64,000 bases of DNA from Lachnospiraceae bacterium (GCA_017397645.1 JAFQIE010000044.1:32968-96967); one strand, 5' to 3'. Shown: positions 7,438 to 19,000, counted from the first letter of the stretch. The notes: generated by a model from the sequence alone, not told the origin. Numbers and translations are program-made.

Positions 7438-8568
7438 ATGGCTAAAAGAGGCGACAATATCCGCAAGCGGCAGGATGGCCGTTGGGAAGGCAGATATAGT
7501 ATTGGAAGAAATTCGAATGGTACCATAAAATACAGCTCTGTATACGGAAAAACTTACCACCAGGTAAAAGAGAAACTTGCAATTATAGGAACCGAAAATA
7601 AACAAGCCCCTATTTGTAGAGGTCGCGACAAAACGTTCGCCGAAATACTGGATTTGTGGATGGAGAATAACCGAATACGATTAAAAGGCGGCACACTCCA
7701 CAAATATCAAAATCTTATAGATACACATATTAAACCAGGTTTGGGCACGATGAAAACGAACGAATTAGATGGTACAGTTATAAATCAATTTTTGAATGCC
7801 AAATTGGAATCCGGGCGCGTTGATAAAGCAGGAAGTTTAGCACCGTCTTATGTTCGAAGTATGGTAATTATTATCAATGCCGCTCTTGATTTTGCGGTAA
7901 GAGAAAAGTATTGTTACCCCCTTCGGACGACTATCTGCAAACCCATTGCAGAGGCAAAAAACATAACAATATTAGACTATAAAACTCAACAAAGATTACA
8001 ATCCTACCTGCTTGATGACATAACCCCTACCCAAGCAGGTATTTTCATTTCTTTACACACAGGCTTACGGATAGGGGAAATCTGTGCATTAACCTGGGAT
8101 GATATTGACTTGAAGCAAAGAATTATTCATGTGAGACATACTGTGGCAAGAGTATATGTAAAGGATGGTGGCGAGGGTCAATCTTCTCAATGGATCATCG
8201 ACTCCCCAAAAACCAAAGCCTCAAAGCGCTCTATTCCCATTTCATCCATTCTCTACCCGGTATTACTGCAGACTAAGAAAGTGTCGCCATACCAATATGT
8301 GGTCTCAGAAAATGAAACATTTCTAAATCCAAGGACCTATGACTATAGATTCCACAGCATTTTAAAAGCGTGTGACATACCTTGGATAAACTATCATGCC
8401 CTGCGTCACACCTTCGCAACAAGATGCATTGAGGCAGGAGTTGATGTGAAATCACTGAGTGAAATTCTCGGACATGGGAACGTGAGTATCACATTGAATA
8501 CCTATGTGCATTCTTCTATGGAGATGAAAAGAAGTCAGTTGGAAAAACTGTATTGCAGCTCACCTTAG
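7438..8568 (+). CDS. Tyrosine recombinase/integrase with arm-binding domain
   Basis: A 376-residue phage/ICE-type integrase. Residues 1-60 form an arm-DNA-binding (AP2-like) domain beginning MAKRGDNIRKRQDGRWEG. A SAM-like core-binding domain follows to about 170, then the catalytic domain. Catalytic residues visible are R211 (HTGLRIGE), the KTKASKR lysines, H320 and R323 (YHALRH), H346 (LGHGN) and the nucleophile Y356 (TYVHS). It should cut and rejoin DNA at short core sites without high-energy cofactors. No excisionase, relaxase or cargo gene accompanies it. AAAGGAG lies eight bases before the ATG. The gene looks intact. Confidence 0.92.
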   Translation: MAKRGDNIRKRQDGRWEGRYSIGRNSNGTIKYSSVYGKTYHQVKEKLAIIGTENKQAPICRGRDKTFAEILDLWMENNRIRLKGGTLHKYQNLIDTHIKPGLGTMKTNELDGTVINQFLNAKLESGRVDKAGSLAPSYVRSMVIIINAALDFAVREKYCYPLRTTICKPIAEAKNITILDYKTQQRLQSYLLDDITPTQAGIFISLHTGLRIGEICALTWDDIDLKQRIIHVRHTVARVYVKDGGEGQSSQWIIDSPKTKASKRSIPISSILYPVLLQTKKVSPYQYVVSENETFLNPRTYDYRFHSILKACDIPWINYHALRHTFATRCIEAGVDVKSLSEILGHGNVSITLNTYVHSSMEMKRSQLEKLYCSSP

Positions 8569-8570
8569 AA

Positions 8571-8596
8571 TTTCAATGTGGTCAAATAAGTGGTCA
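8571..8596 (+). repeat. Downstream arm-type direct-repeat pair
   Basis: AATGTGGTCA and TAAGTGGTCA follow the integrase stop codon. This near copy of 7391-7416 is in the same orientation. Confidence 0.6.
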
Positions 8597-8601
8597 GCAA
8601 A

Positions 8602-8637
8602 ACGCAAAGGCTCGTATAATATGAGTCTTTGCGTTTT
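8602..8637 (+). terminator. Integrase terminator
   Basis: ACGCAAAGGCTC (8602-8613) pairs with GAGTCTTTGCGT (8623-8634), 12 bp with one G-T pair, followed by TTT. Confidence 0.8.
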
Positions 8638-8644
8638 CCATTGT

Positions 8645-8666
8645 TAGAACTTCCAGTTCTACGTAA
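8645..8666 (-). repeat. Right 22-bp inverted repeat
   Basis: Exact reverse complement of 7204-7225. It marks the right edge of the integrase element. Confidence 0.9.
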
Positions 8667-8768
8667 AGTATGCGATTTATAAAATGGAAAATCAAGTACA
8701 CAAAGATAATTTTAATCTTAAAAATATATGAAAAGGATTGCCGGTTCCATAATAAAGAGACGGCCTAA

Positions 8769-9281
8769 TCATAGAATTTCAAAGTGTTTCAGACATCGCT
8801 GAATAGGATGGGTGTGAACGATTTGGACAATTCGAAGAAGCGACAACACCACTAGAACAACTATATAGAGTACATGGTATTGGGGTGCATAAATCAATGC
8901 CTGCGTAATGTCTTCATTGGCCATAGGTCTTCCTATTCTGTATGATACTATGCTAATGATAGAAATGACGAAAGATAGCAAACAAATTCCGCTTATAACA
9001 AACCAAATATACCAATTCCAAAAGTGCTTTTCGGGTGGAATGATGCTTACCATGTATGGTAACAGCATTCCATTAAAACAGACAAAAACCACATATAGAA
9101 CATTTGACGTATTTAATTTACACATTACAGATGGTAACGGAAATAATTTAAGATTCGAGATTTCAGCACCAAGAACAAGCGATGCAACCACATGACCCAA
9201 TTCGTGCAAAAGGGGATATAAAAGAATCGCTGTTGTTAGACCGATAGCGGTAAGTCCAATATAATGAAGTAGATGTTTCAT
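8769..9281 (-). CDS. Small membrane protein with HELGH metalloprotease motif (M50-like)
   Basis: A 170-residue protein with about four hydrophobic segments. The first one carries LLHELGHVVASL near residues 25-36, the HExxH zinc site that site-2-protease (M50-type) intramembrane proteases place in a membrane helix. The second motif of these proteases (NPxxDG or similar, with the third ligand) is not obvious, so it may be a distant or inactive member. It faces the kinase/phosphatase locus divergently and lies just outside the integrase element. GGTGATA precedes the ATG. Substrate unknown. Confidence 0.55.
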   Translation of the reverse strand: MKHLLHYIGLTAIGLTTAILLYPLLHELGHVVASLVLGAEISNLKLFPLPSVMCKLNTSNVLYVVFVCFNGMLLPYMVSIIPPEKHFWNWYIWFVISGICLLSFVISIISIVSYRIGRPMANEDITQALIYAPQYHVLYIVVLVVLSLLRIVQIVHTHPIQRCLKHFEIL

Positions 9282-9301
9282 TTTATCACCATTCTATACT
9301 A

Positions 9302-9317
9302 TGTCCCAAATAGGACA
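9302..9317. promoter_or_regulatory. Palindrome in the divergent intergenic region
   Basis: TGTCC (9302-9306) and GGACA (9313-9317) form a short inverted repeat between the divergent metalloprotease-like and PP2C genes. It is operator-like, but short enough to arise by chance. Confidence 0.3.
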
Positions 9318-9421
9318 GAATATGTACGAAGCGTGTGAATAAATGGCAGTAGATTTATGTTGGGAACGTAAGTTGTTGTGTTGTTATGCGATACAAAAGA
9401 GAAGAAAGAAGGTATTTACAA

Positions 9422-10189
9422 ATGAATTTTATTGTGTCTGCAAATACGGATATCGGAATAGTGAAAGATACCAACCAGGACAGTCTGTCTGTAAAGGTGA
9501 TAAACACCCCCATAGGCAGAATGTCTTTTGCTGTTTTATGCGATGGTATGGGCGGATTGGCCAAGGGTGAAGTTGCCAGTGCTTCCGTTATTCGCGCATT
9601 TGATACATGGGCAAAGCAAGAATTACCTTCTTTGTGCAATGCTCCCCTTGATGAAAATGTAATTCGTGTTCAGTGGGAAAAAATACTTCTTGACCAAAAC
9701 ACTGCAATAAAAACATATGGTGGACGTCAGGGCGTTAGATTGGGAACAACAGCGGTAGTTATGCTATTAACCGAGAATCAATACTATGTCATGAATGTAG
9801 GAGATTCGCGAGCATATGAAATTACTGAGCACCTCACTCAAATCACAAATGACCAAACTTTTGTGGCGCGAGAAGTTGCGTTGGGAAATATGACTCCGGA
9901 ACAAGCTGAAGTTGATGAGAGACGAAGCGTTCTTTTACAGTGTATTGGTGCATCTGAAGAAGTTTATCCGGATTTCTTTACCGGACCTGCTCGAGTTAAC
10001 GCCACATATATGCTATGTTCTGACGGATTTCGGCATGAGATTACCCCTGGTGAAATTTATGATAAATTTCAACCGGGTGTATTGTGGGATGATCGCACCA
10101 TGAACCAACACACGATTGATTTGATTGAACTTAACAAACAACGTAATGAACGGGATAACATTTCCGTGGTTCTTGTAAGAACTTTTTAA
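9422..10189 (+). CDS. PP2C-family Ser/Thr protein phosphatase
   Basis: A 255-residue soluble PP2C (PPM) phosphatase. Metal-binding and catalytic motifs are in order: DTNQDS (16-21), CDGMGG (40-45), GTTAVVMLL, NVGDSRAY, LCSDGFRHEI and the final RDNISVVLVR. It removes phosphate from Ser/Thr residues using two Mn/Mg ions. The ATG at 9422 follows GAAGAAGG; an in-frame ATG at 9386 lacks a good site and would add a non-homologous extension. The kinase gene starts 14 bases downstream, the usual PrpC-PknB arrangement, so the pair should act as on/off enzymes on shared substrates. Confidence 0.92.
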   Translation: MNFIVSANTDIGIVKDTNQDSLSVKVINTPIGRMSFAVLCDGMGGLAKGEVASASVIRAFDTWAKQELPSLCNAPLDENVIRVQWEKILLDQNTAIKTYGGRQGVRLGTTAVVMLLTENQYYVMNVGDSRAYEITEHLTQITNDQTFVAREVALGNMTPEQAEVDERRSVLLQCIGASEEVYPDFFTGPARVNATYMLCSDGFRHEITPGEIYDKFQPGVLWDDRTMNQHTIDLIELNKQRNERDNISVVLVRTF

Positions 10190-10203
10190 CGGAGGGAAAA
10201 TAA

Positions 10204-11871
10204 ATGCTTGAAATAGGGTCACTTGTCGATGGCAAGTACAAAATACTAAACAAAGTTGGTCAGGGTGGCATGAGTGTTGTTTACCTTGCCATGAACGAAA
10301 AGGCCAATAAGCAGTGGGCAGTTAAGGAGGTCCGTAAAGATGGTGTCCTTGATTTTGAATCTGTGAAACAAGGTTTGGTGGCAGAAACAGATATTCTAAA
10401 AAAATTAAACCATCCCAACTTGCCGAGTATTATCGACGTTATCGACCAGGATGATTCTTTTATTATCATCATGGACTACATACAGGGTAACTCACTAAAT
10501 AGAGCGCTGGATGAGTTTGGTGCACAACCCCAGGAATTGGTTATCGACTGGGCAAAGCAGTTGTGCGACGTTTTGGGGTATTTGCACAGCAGAACTCCGG
10601 CTATCATTTATCGTGATATGAAACCTGCGAACGTAATGTTGAAACCTGATGGCAATGTAATGCTGATAGACTTCGGTACGGCTCGCGAGTATAAAGAGAA
10701 GAATCTAGCTGATACAACCTGTTTGGGAACGGTTGGTTACGCGGCACCCGAACAGTTCGGTGGTATGGGACAAACGGATGCAAGAACAGATATATACTGT
10801 TTGGGAGCAACATTATACCATCTAGTCACAGGCATGAATCCCTGTGAGCCTCCATATGAGATTAAGCCCATTCGAGAAATCAATCCGACACTATCCAGCG
10901 GACTCGAAAGAATTATTCAAAAGTGTACACAGCGTAATCCGGAGGATAGATATCAATCATGTGCGGAATTGATGTACGCCCTCGAACATTACGAGGAAAT
11001 AGATGATATTCATCGTAAGAAGCAAAAGAAACAACTGAGCAAGTTTATTGTGTCTGCAGCCATGACGGTTGTGCTTGGAATTACTTCAGCAGTAAGTTAT
11101 ATGGCAGCTGAAAATAAGAAAAGTGAGAATTATGACGAAATCCTGAGAGTGGCGACAGAAACTGCAGATTATTATGAGGCTATTTTGACAGATTCTACTA
11201 AAACGGATGCCTACCTTCAGTTCAACGAATACCTGATAGATGATTTCGTGCTAACCAAAGAAGAAGGTCATCAGCTGATTCAATTACGAAGTGGTCTGGA
11301 TCAGAAAAAAGCAAGTGGTTTTTCGGAGAATATCAATGTTCTTGAGAATCTCCGATTAAACAATCCTGAAGGCTATCAGGATGTTTGCTATGAGATAGGA
11401 TCAACATTCCTTTTCTATTATGACTTGAATATTGACCGTGACAGATATTCAAATGCTGCAAAGTGGTTTGAGGGATCTAAAGAGAAATATGCAATCGCCG
11501 AAATTTACTGTGATATCGCAAACTGTCTTGAATTAATTAACCAATACAACGGTTCTAAAATCAAGCAAACAGAGAAAATGTATGAGGAGTACGGCAGCCT
11601 TTGGGAAATGATTCAAGAACTAAAAGGCAAAGCGGACGAATTTGACAGTGTCGATTCAAAGCTTCAGGTATGGAATGAAATCAATGGTATGATTAACACC
11701 AACATTGCGCCTTTCCTAGAAGTTACAGACAAAACAGAATTGACGAATCTTTTGAACGTGATTTCAGAAGATGCCGGTAAGGTAAATAAATCGGTGATTG
11801 AAGAAGATATCAAGGCTCTGCAAAATTCTATTACAGAAACAATCAAAAAGATTGATTCAGCAATTGAGTAA
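10204..11871 (+). CDS. PknB-like membrane Ser/Thr protein kinase
   Basis: A 555-residue transmembrane kinase. The kinase domain (about 1-265) has the glycine loop GQGGMSVVY (19-27), ATP lysine K41 in AVKEV, catalytic D138 in YRDMKPANV, D156 in DFGTARE and GTVGYAAPEQF as the P+1/APE segment. The HRD histidine is replaced by tyrosine. A basic stretch (RKKQKKQ) precedes one membrane span near 279-301. The remaining 250 residues are probably outside and are helical and TPR-like rather than PASTA repeats, so the sensed signal differs from cell-wall muropeptides. AGGGAAAA precedes the ATG. The adjacent membrane protein with ETSVL repeats is a likely substrate. Confidence 0.9.
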   Translation: MLEIGSLVDGKYKILNKVGQGGMSVVYLAMNEKANKQWAVKEVRKDGVLDFESVKQGLVAETDILKKLNHPNLPSIIDVIDQDDSFIIIMDYIQGNSLNRALDEFGAQPQELVIDWAKQLCDVLGYLHSRTPAIIYRDMKPANVMLKPDGNVMLIDFGTAREYKEKNLADTTCLGTVGYAAPEQFGGMGQTDARTDIYCLGATLYHLVTGMNPCEPPYEIKPIREINPTLSSGLERIIQKCTQRNPEDRYQSCAELMYALEHYEEIDDIHRKKQKKQLSKFIVSAAMTVVLGITSAVSYMAAENKKSENYDEILRVATETADYYEAILTDSTKTDAYLQFNEYLIDDFVLTKEEGHQLIQLRSGLDQKKASGFSENINVLENLRLNNPEGYQDVCYEIGSTFLFYYDLNIDRDRYSNAAKWFEGSKEKYAIAEIYCDIANCLELINQYNGSKIKQTEKMYEEYGSLWEMIQELKGKADEFDSVDSKLQVWNEINGMINTNIAPFLEVTDKTELTNLLNVISEDAGKVNKSVIEEDIKALQNSITETIKKIDSAIE

Positions 11872-11883
11872 GGAGGCGAAACA

Positions 11884-12474
11884 ATGACATACGAAATTTA
11901 TAGATATATATTTATCGGTTCAGCCATCCTGTGCGGAGTTATGTTTGTTGTTTCGATATTGCTGTTTGTATTATTGAGGGTCCCCAAACTGATAAGTGAC
12001 CTAAGTGGTTTGACAGCAAAGAAAGCAATTAAAAACATCCGAGAGCAAAACGAAGCTACCGGTGAAAAATATCATAAGGTAAGTGCTTTTAATGAGGCTC
12101 GTGGTAAATTGACAGATAAGATTTCACCTTCCGGTCGAATCGAACGTCAGGGACACTCTATGAAGTTTGGTATTGATACGACCAAGATTGCGACTCAGGA
12201 GTTGGATCCCGAAGCGCAGAGTAATGAGACAAGCGTTCTTGGTGGAAACGAGACGAGTGTTCTTGGAACGAACGAAACCAGCATTCTCAGTACGAATGAG
12301 ACAAGTGTTCTTGAACCGGCGACAGGAGAGACTTCTGTGCTTTCTGAGCCTACACCGGAATCTGTCGACATTTTCAATACCACAGTTCAATTAGATGATC
12401 AAGAATTCACGATAGAGTATGAAATTACTTATATTCACTCGAATGAGATTATTGAGATGGAGGTTGCGGGATGA
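11884..12474 (+). CDS. Single-span membrane protein with five ETS[VI]L repeats
   Basis: A 196-residue protein I do not recognise. One membrane span (about 8-32) is followed by a basic, helical segment and then residues 114-153 with five copies of an ETSVL/ETSIL motif, with acceptor threonines at T116, T124, T132, T140 and T150. The first four are spaced exactly 8 residues. The motif recalls the ETTSVF phospho-acceptor of GarA/OdhI, which is phosphorylated by PknB/PknG and read by FHA domains, and nearly the same motif recurs in the FHA protein at 43584. I infer a multi-site phospho-scaffold for the neighbouring kinases. It overlaps the next gene by four bases. Confidence 0.7.
   Translation: MTYEIYRYIFIGSAILCGVMFVVSILLFVLLRVPKLISDLSGLTAKKAIKNIREQNEATGEKYHKVSAFNEARGKLTDKISPSGRIERQGHSMKFGIDTTKIATQELDPEAQSNETSVLGGNETSVLGTNETSILSTNETSVLEPATGETSVLSEPTPESVDIFNTTVQLDDQEFTIEYEITYIHSNEIIEMEVAG
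12223..12342 (+). repeat. 24-bp tandem coding repeat (ETSVL motif)
   Basis: Four consecutive 24-bp units plus one spaced unit encode NETSVLGG-type repeats. The codons differ between units, for example AATGAGACA versus AACGAGACG, so the peptide rather than the DNA appears to be conserved. Confidence 0.85.
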
Positions 12475-12986
12475 TGCGTTCCAATAAAATACACTCCATT
12501 TGCTTTATAGCATCCATAATAGGTTTTCTGCTGTTATCAGCCAGTTTTTTGCTGATGCCGATAGGATTAGAATGGGAAATTCAAGGTTCCAATCTTATCA
12601 CCTACTTGGCAGGCTTGTTGTTTTGGTTTGGGCTGCTTTTGGGTGTTCTATTTCAAATTATTGTTAGTATACAGCGAAAAAATTACTACAAAAGAAACAA
12701 AACCGCATTTTTAAATTCCAAACAGCCAAGATTGGGACTGATTTCTTTTTTTCAAAACAAAAAGGCCAAAGTTTTTGATGTTTTGGCCGGTGTGACACTG
12801 GCAGGTGTAGCCATTTCTATCATCCTGACAGATGCAAGAGGATATGTGTGCTATGTGTTTATTGCACTATTTACATTCTCCTTTTGTGCGCACTGTATTT
12901 ATAACGGCAAAAATTATTATTTTATAAAAAACAAAGAATCGATCAAGAAGACTCTTCGTAAAAAAAGAGCAAAATCGTCTGATTGA
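12471..12986 (+). CDS. Four-span membrane protein of unknown function
   Basis: A 171-residue protein with four predicted membrane segments (about 10-30, 42-64, 103-120 and 124-143) and very basic ends (KKTLRKKRAK at the C terminus). I recognise no family. The start overlaps the previous stop (ATGATG), indicating translational coupling, and the giant surface-protein gene follows 14 bases later. The position suggests a membrane partner of that protein or of the kinase; this is inference only. Confidence 0.65.
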   Translation: MMRSNKIHSICFIASIIGFLLLSASFLLMPIGLEWEIQGSNLITYLAGLLFWFGLLLGVLFQIIVSIQRKNYYKRNKTAFLNSKQPRLGLISFFQNKKAKVFDVLAGVTLAGVAISIILTDARGYVCYVFIALFTFSFCAHCIYNGKNYYFIKNKESIKKTLRKKRAKSSD

Positions 12987-13000
12987 GAGGAGAGCAGATA

Positions 13001-16000
13001 ATGCAAAACATGAGAAGCACTGTTTTGGCAAAGGTATTGGCATTCATACTTTCCATATCTATGATGTTGGGCAATTTTCCTAATTCGGTTATTTATGCGA
13101 ATGCGGAAACGCCCGGTATGGGAACTGTCACTGCTTTTGGTAGTGGTGAGGTAAATGGAGATACCGTGACATTTAAAAATGTGTCCCTGAATTGGGTGGC
13201 AAAGGACCCGTCTATCGGCAGAGATGTGGATGGATGGTGGGTTGGAATGAAAGTAAATGCCCCCACGGATATGACAGAAGAGCAACTTCAAGGCGCAAAG
13301 TATATCAATGCGGCTGGCGTAGAAAAGTCATTTTGGACATATAAAGATTCCCAAGAAGGAGACGCCAATCATTACATTGAAATGTGGAATGTTTTGGATG
13401 AAGCCAAACTCAACGAAGCCATTGCAAACAGGACAAATATCGAATATGTTTGTCAGTTTAGTTGGGATGGAGACGATACTTACGAACAAACATTTAAGAT
13501 GGTTGTTGAGCCTAATAGTGTCGTTTTGAAGAAGGAAGGAGTGCAGGTGTATCCTGCGGTTCCTGATTATGCTACCGTTGAACTTATTTCCGGTGGTTTG
13601 ACGGTGACAGATAGCGATGAGAGTAATATCGTCATTGAAAATACCGAAACTGTAGAACTTACATGGATTGAAGCAAATAATTCCATAGGAAGAACGGAAG
13701 ACGGCTGGTGGGTCGGTTATAAGGTGGTGGCACCTGAAAGTGTTGACATGCAGGATGCAACTTATCAGCATAAGACCTCTGATGGCTGGACAGAAGCAAC
13801 ACTTTTTGCTGACAGCAGAGATTCCGTGGATGGGGATGAGACTCAGTATATCGGCGTATGGCGTCTGATAAATGAAGAATACATTAATAATGCCATCGCA
13901 AACAATAAAGACATTAACTACATCACCCGCTACGACTGGGATGGAGATCAGGTATATGAACAAACCATTCATCTCAAGGTTGTACCTTCTAAAGTGGTAC
14001 TGAAAGATCAGGATGGGAAACAGGTATATCCTGAAATTACCAAGTTTGCTACTGTAAATCCTATCACCAACGGCCTGACTGTGACAGATACCGACCAGGC
14101 AAATATCGTCATCGAGAATACCGAAACTGTAGAACTTACATGGATTGAAGCAAATAATTCCATAGGAAGAACGGAAGACGGCTGGTGGGCCGGTTACACT
14201 GTGACTGCACCTGAAGATGTCAACATGACTCTTGCAACCTACCAGCATAAGACCTCTGATGGCTGGACAGAAGCAACACTTTTTGCTGACAGCAGAGATT
14301 CCGTGGACGGTGATGAAACCCAGTATATCGGTGTATGGCGTCTGATAAATGAAGAGTATATCAATAATGCCATCGCAAACAATAAAGACATTAACTACAT
14401 CACCCGCTACGACTGGGATGGAGATCAGGTATATGAACAAACCATTCATCTCAAGATTGTGCCTTCCAAAGTTGTACTGAAGGATCAGGCGGGAGAGCAG
14501 GTATATCCGGAAATCACCAAGTTTGCTACTGTAAATCCCATCACTGACGGCCTAACTGTGACAGATACCGATCAGGCAAATATTGTCATTGAAAATAGCA
14601 ATACTATTGAACTGACATGGCATGCAGCAGATAAGGATGCAGGCAGAGACAACGACGGCTGGTGGGCCGGCTATAATGTGTTAGCTCCTGAGAGTCTTAA
14701 TCTCGATTTGGCAACCTATCAACATAAGACCTCTGATGGATGGACGACTTCGATTCCGTTTAAGGCGAACAGAGATTCCGTGGATGGGGATGAGACTCAG
14801 TATATCGGTGTATGGCGTCTGATTAATGAAGAGTATATCAATAATGCCATCGCAAACAATAAAGACATTAACTACATCACCCGCTACGACTGGGATGGAG
14901 ATCAGGTATATGAACAAACCATTCATCTCAAGATTGTACCTTCCAAGGTCGTACTGAAGGATCAGGCAGGAGAGCAGGTATATCCTGTGATTCCCAAGTA
15001 TGCTACCGTTGACGTTATTTCTAACGGCTTGACAGTCACAGATAGTGATAGTAGCTACATAGTGATTGAAAATAAGGATACTTGTGAACTCACTTGGAGC
15101 GCAAAAGACACTTCTATCGGCAGAGTTGAAGATGGTTGGTGGGCCGGTTATAAGGTTGTGGCACACGAAAAAGCCAATATTGCCGAGGCAACCTATCAGC
15201 ATAAGACAGCGGATGGATGGACAGGCCCGATTTCTTTTGCGGGTAGTAGAGATTCCGTGGACGGGGATGAGACTCAGTATATTGGTGTATGGCGTCTAAT
15301 CAATGAGGCGTACATCAAAAATGCAATTGATAACGATAAAGATATTAACTATATCACCCGCTATGACTGGGATGGAGATCAAGTATATGAACAAACCATT
15401 CATCTCAAGTTTAACCCTAATAAGGTAGTGCTGAAAGCACAAAACGGAGAACAGGTATATCCTTATATGGGTACGGTTATACCTTTGACCGGTGGTGTCG
15501 TTGAAGGCAACACAAGCAACCTTACACTGACAGTTAACGATGCATCCTTGACATGGTCACCGGCGGATACCTCTATCGGTAGACATAGCGATGGTTGGTG
15601 GGTCGGAATGAAGGTTGTGGCACCTGATTATGATGAAGAGATTCTTAAAAATGCCACCTATAAGAGACGCATGACCATTAACGCCGGAGCGGAGTGGACA
15701 GATTATACTACGGTCAACTTCTGGTCGGCGAAAGACTCTGCGGCTGATGCATCTTCACACTACATCGAGATGTGGAGACTGATTAAAAATGAGGCTGAAT
15801 TGGAAGCGTACAAGGCGAACGGAAAACAGATAGTTGCCGAATACGTCTTTAACTGGGATGGCGTTGGGGAAGATGACCAAACTATTACAATGACCATCGA
15901 CCCGGATGGAGACATTGTCCTTAAAAAGGTTACGCAGACCGGATTTGCATTCACTGATCCTAATCCCGTTGACAAATGGGTAGGAGAAAACTATACCAAT

Positions 16001-19000
16001 ACTGCTACAGGCGGTCAGGGAAGCGGAAGCATTACATATGAAATTATAGAAGGTGCCGCTGTTGCGGATATTGATGCTGCGACTGGCGAACTTACATTCA
16101 AGAAAATCGGAGCGGTTACGGTAAAAGCAACAAAGGCTGCTGATGAGGTGTATGATACAGCAACTGCAACCTATACTGTAAAGGCAATTAAGTACTCCCA
16201 GAGTAATTTTAAGTTTGCGAATTCCAATTCTATGATAGAAGTTGAATATGCAGACGGCAAATATACCAATGCTGCAAGCGGTGGTGAAGGTACTGGTGCA
16301 GTTACATATAAAGTGCTATCTGGTTCAGATGTTATCACTATTAATGAGACGTCGGGTGAGGTTACCTTCCTCAAAGCAGGCGAAGCCATGATTGAGGCTA
16401 CCAAAGCTGCGGATGACAACTATAACGAAATAACCACAACTTATATTTTGAAGGTAAAAACTTCTGTACAAGAAGCATTAAGATTTGATGTGGTTCCTAC
16501 CACTGTTACTTATAGTGAAGATGCGCAGAGCGTTTTGACTGTTAGTGGCGGTAGTGGAGAAGGCAAAGTTACCTATTCGATTGTAGAAGGTGATGAATAC
16601 GCAACAATTGATAGTGCAACGGGTAAAATAACCACCACTAAAGCAGGTGGAAGCATTAAAGTACAGGTAAATAAGGCAGGTGATAAAGGATATCAGGCCG
16701 CGACACCTCTTGAAGCAACAATTGTTGTAGAACATGCAGAACAAAGCGGATTTGAGTTTACAGAGAAAACACCTTCTGATGTTACCTATGATTACCATAA
16801 CAACACCTTTACAAATACAGTAAAGGGTGGTAATGGCACTGGCGCAGTCACATATACGTTCGCGGATATGGAATCTGATGAAATTGCAGATATTGATGCG
16901 ACAACCGGTAAGATTACCATCTTGGCAGCAGGAACAATTAACGTTGTTGCGACCAAGGCGGGAGATGAGTGCTACAAATCCGCACAGACAACTTACCAAT
17001 TGAAGGTAAATCCCGCAACTCCTGATTTCAATGTAGAAAATATAAATTTGAAATACGGAACGCTGTCTTATCCGATTGTTGTTGACACTATAACAGAAGG
17101 CGGTACCGGTGAGTACCTGTATGAAATTGTTGGTGTTAATGATATCGGCGCGGCAGTAGATACAAACGGTAATTTGACATTTACTGATTCTGTAGGACAG
17201 GTTGGAACAGTTACTGTTCGTATTACGAAAGAGGCTGACAATCGTTATTCTGAATTGTCTAAGGAAATCAGTGTGACGGTTTCTTATCTTGATGTGTCTT
17301 CAGCGGCAAAACTGACCGGAGATAAGAAGAACGAGTCCGGATGGTATACGGGAATTGTTACTATAACTGCTCCCGACGGTTATTCCATTAGCAAAAATAA
17401 TCAGTTGTCTAATACAGAATGGACAGATACTTTGACCTGTAATACGGATGGTGTTAATGCAGTGGATTATTATCTTAAGCATAATCAGTCCAAATACATT
17501 TCAGGCAAAATGACCGCGAACGATATCAAGATCGATACTGCTTCGCCGGCAAACTTAAGCATTGCGTACGATAAGTCCTTTGTAAATAAGTTGATTGAAA
17601 CAATTACTTTTGGACTTGTTCAAGGAGAAGAACTTATCGTAACGTTGTCCGCAACGGATGAGACCTCTGGTGTTGATTACCTCACCTGTAACATTGGTGG
17701 GCAGGATGTTGTAATCAAAGCAGTTGATTTTGATTCCAATCAGAATGGTGTGGCTACATACAGCTTTACTATTCCTGCGGAATTTAAAAATAGCATTTCC
17801 TTTACTGCAACCGATGTGGCAGGCTGGACATCAGCTATCAAAGAGGATGGCAGAATACTGGTTATCGATACAGTATCCCCCACGCTGGATGTAGCATATG
17901 AAAATGTAAAGAAAGAGCACAACGGTATTGCATATTCTAACGGTGATGTAACAGTTCAATTTAAGATAACAGAAGAGAACTTCTTACTTCGCGATGCGGA
18001 CCCTGTGTTCAAGATTGACACTACACCTGTGGCTTTGACATGGACACAAGAGGGAGAAGAGTGGGTTGCTGAGCACACCCTCTCTAATGATAACGTATAT
18101 GATCTTTCTCTGACATTTATCGATGCACGCGGAAATGCAATGGCAGATTTCAGTAAGACAGTTGTGATTGACCGTGCACTTTCTGAAATCAGCATTGATT
18201 ATGGTACCTTGGTACCTGTGAAGGATAATATCTACAATCAGGCGAGAACAGCGACGATTGAGGTTGTAGAAGCGAACTTCGATTCAGTGAATGTTGAATT
18301 GATAGTAGAAGCAAAGGATATCACCGGTAATCCTGTAGACATTTCCGCTAAGGATTACGTAGCGTTTGCTAAGGACGCAACCAATTGGAAATATAAGAAT
18401 GCGGCAGGTGAATATGTAGATGATGCAAATCAGGCTGAAGATCCTGAAAAGCATTATCTCGTACTTCCTACCTTTGATATTGATGCAATTTATAGCGTGG
18501 ATGTGAAGTATATCGATCTTGCAACGAATGCAAACGATACCTATGTTGCAGATGAATTTGTTATTGATAAGACGGATGCGGAAAACATTCAGATTGAATA
18601 TAGTACACCTTTAATTGAAAAGATTATTGAGGCTGTAACCTTTGGCATCTATCAGTCAGATAAGGTAGTCGTAACAGTTACCGCAAACGATAACATCTCC
18701 GGTGTTGATTATTTTGATCTCACCTACAACCCAGTGGATGGAGCAAATAATTCCAACGAAGATGAATTCACACTTGCGAAGTATGATGCAGTACAGGACG
18801 CAACGGATAAATCCTTGTTTAGTGTTGAATTCACTGTAGATGCTGACTTCCGCGGTACATTTACAGCAACAGCTGTGGATAATGCAGGAAATGACAGCTC
18901 TAAAGCCGATGTTAAGGTGGTTGTAGCAGACACCATTGCTCCCGGCCTTGCATACGAGTGGACATTTACAGATGATCAAATGAGAGATTTTGGGAATGTT

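Larger units (their letters stand above)
7204..8666. mobile_element. Integrase-only element bounded by 22-bp inverted repeats
   Basis: The 1463-bp segment is bounded by perfect 22-bp inverted repeats (7204-7225 and 8645-8666) and contains a single tyrosine recombinase gene. Each repeat is itself partly palindromic (TAGAAC-5-GTTCTA). Inside, paired GTGGTCA-like direct repeats flank the gene. It may be a minimal mobile element or a self-inverting segment. No exact target duplication is visible outside the repeats. Confidence 0.6.

Noticed and set aside
13328-14449. Long minus-strand open frame (373 codons) opposite the giant gene
   Set aside because: It mirrors the 477-bp coding repeats of the plus-strand gene and itself looks repetitive, cysteine-rich and without a ribosome binding site. 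It is a shadow frame.
13571-15469. CRISPR array
   Set aside because: The regular repeats are long (477 bp), coding and contiguous. They have no spacer structure and no cas genes are nearby.
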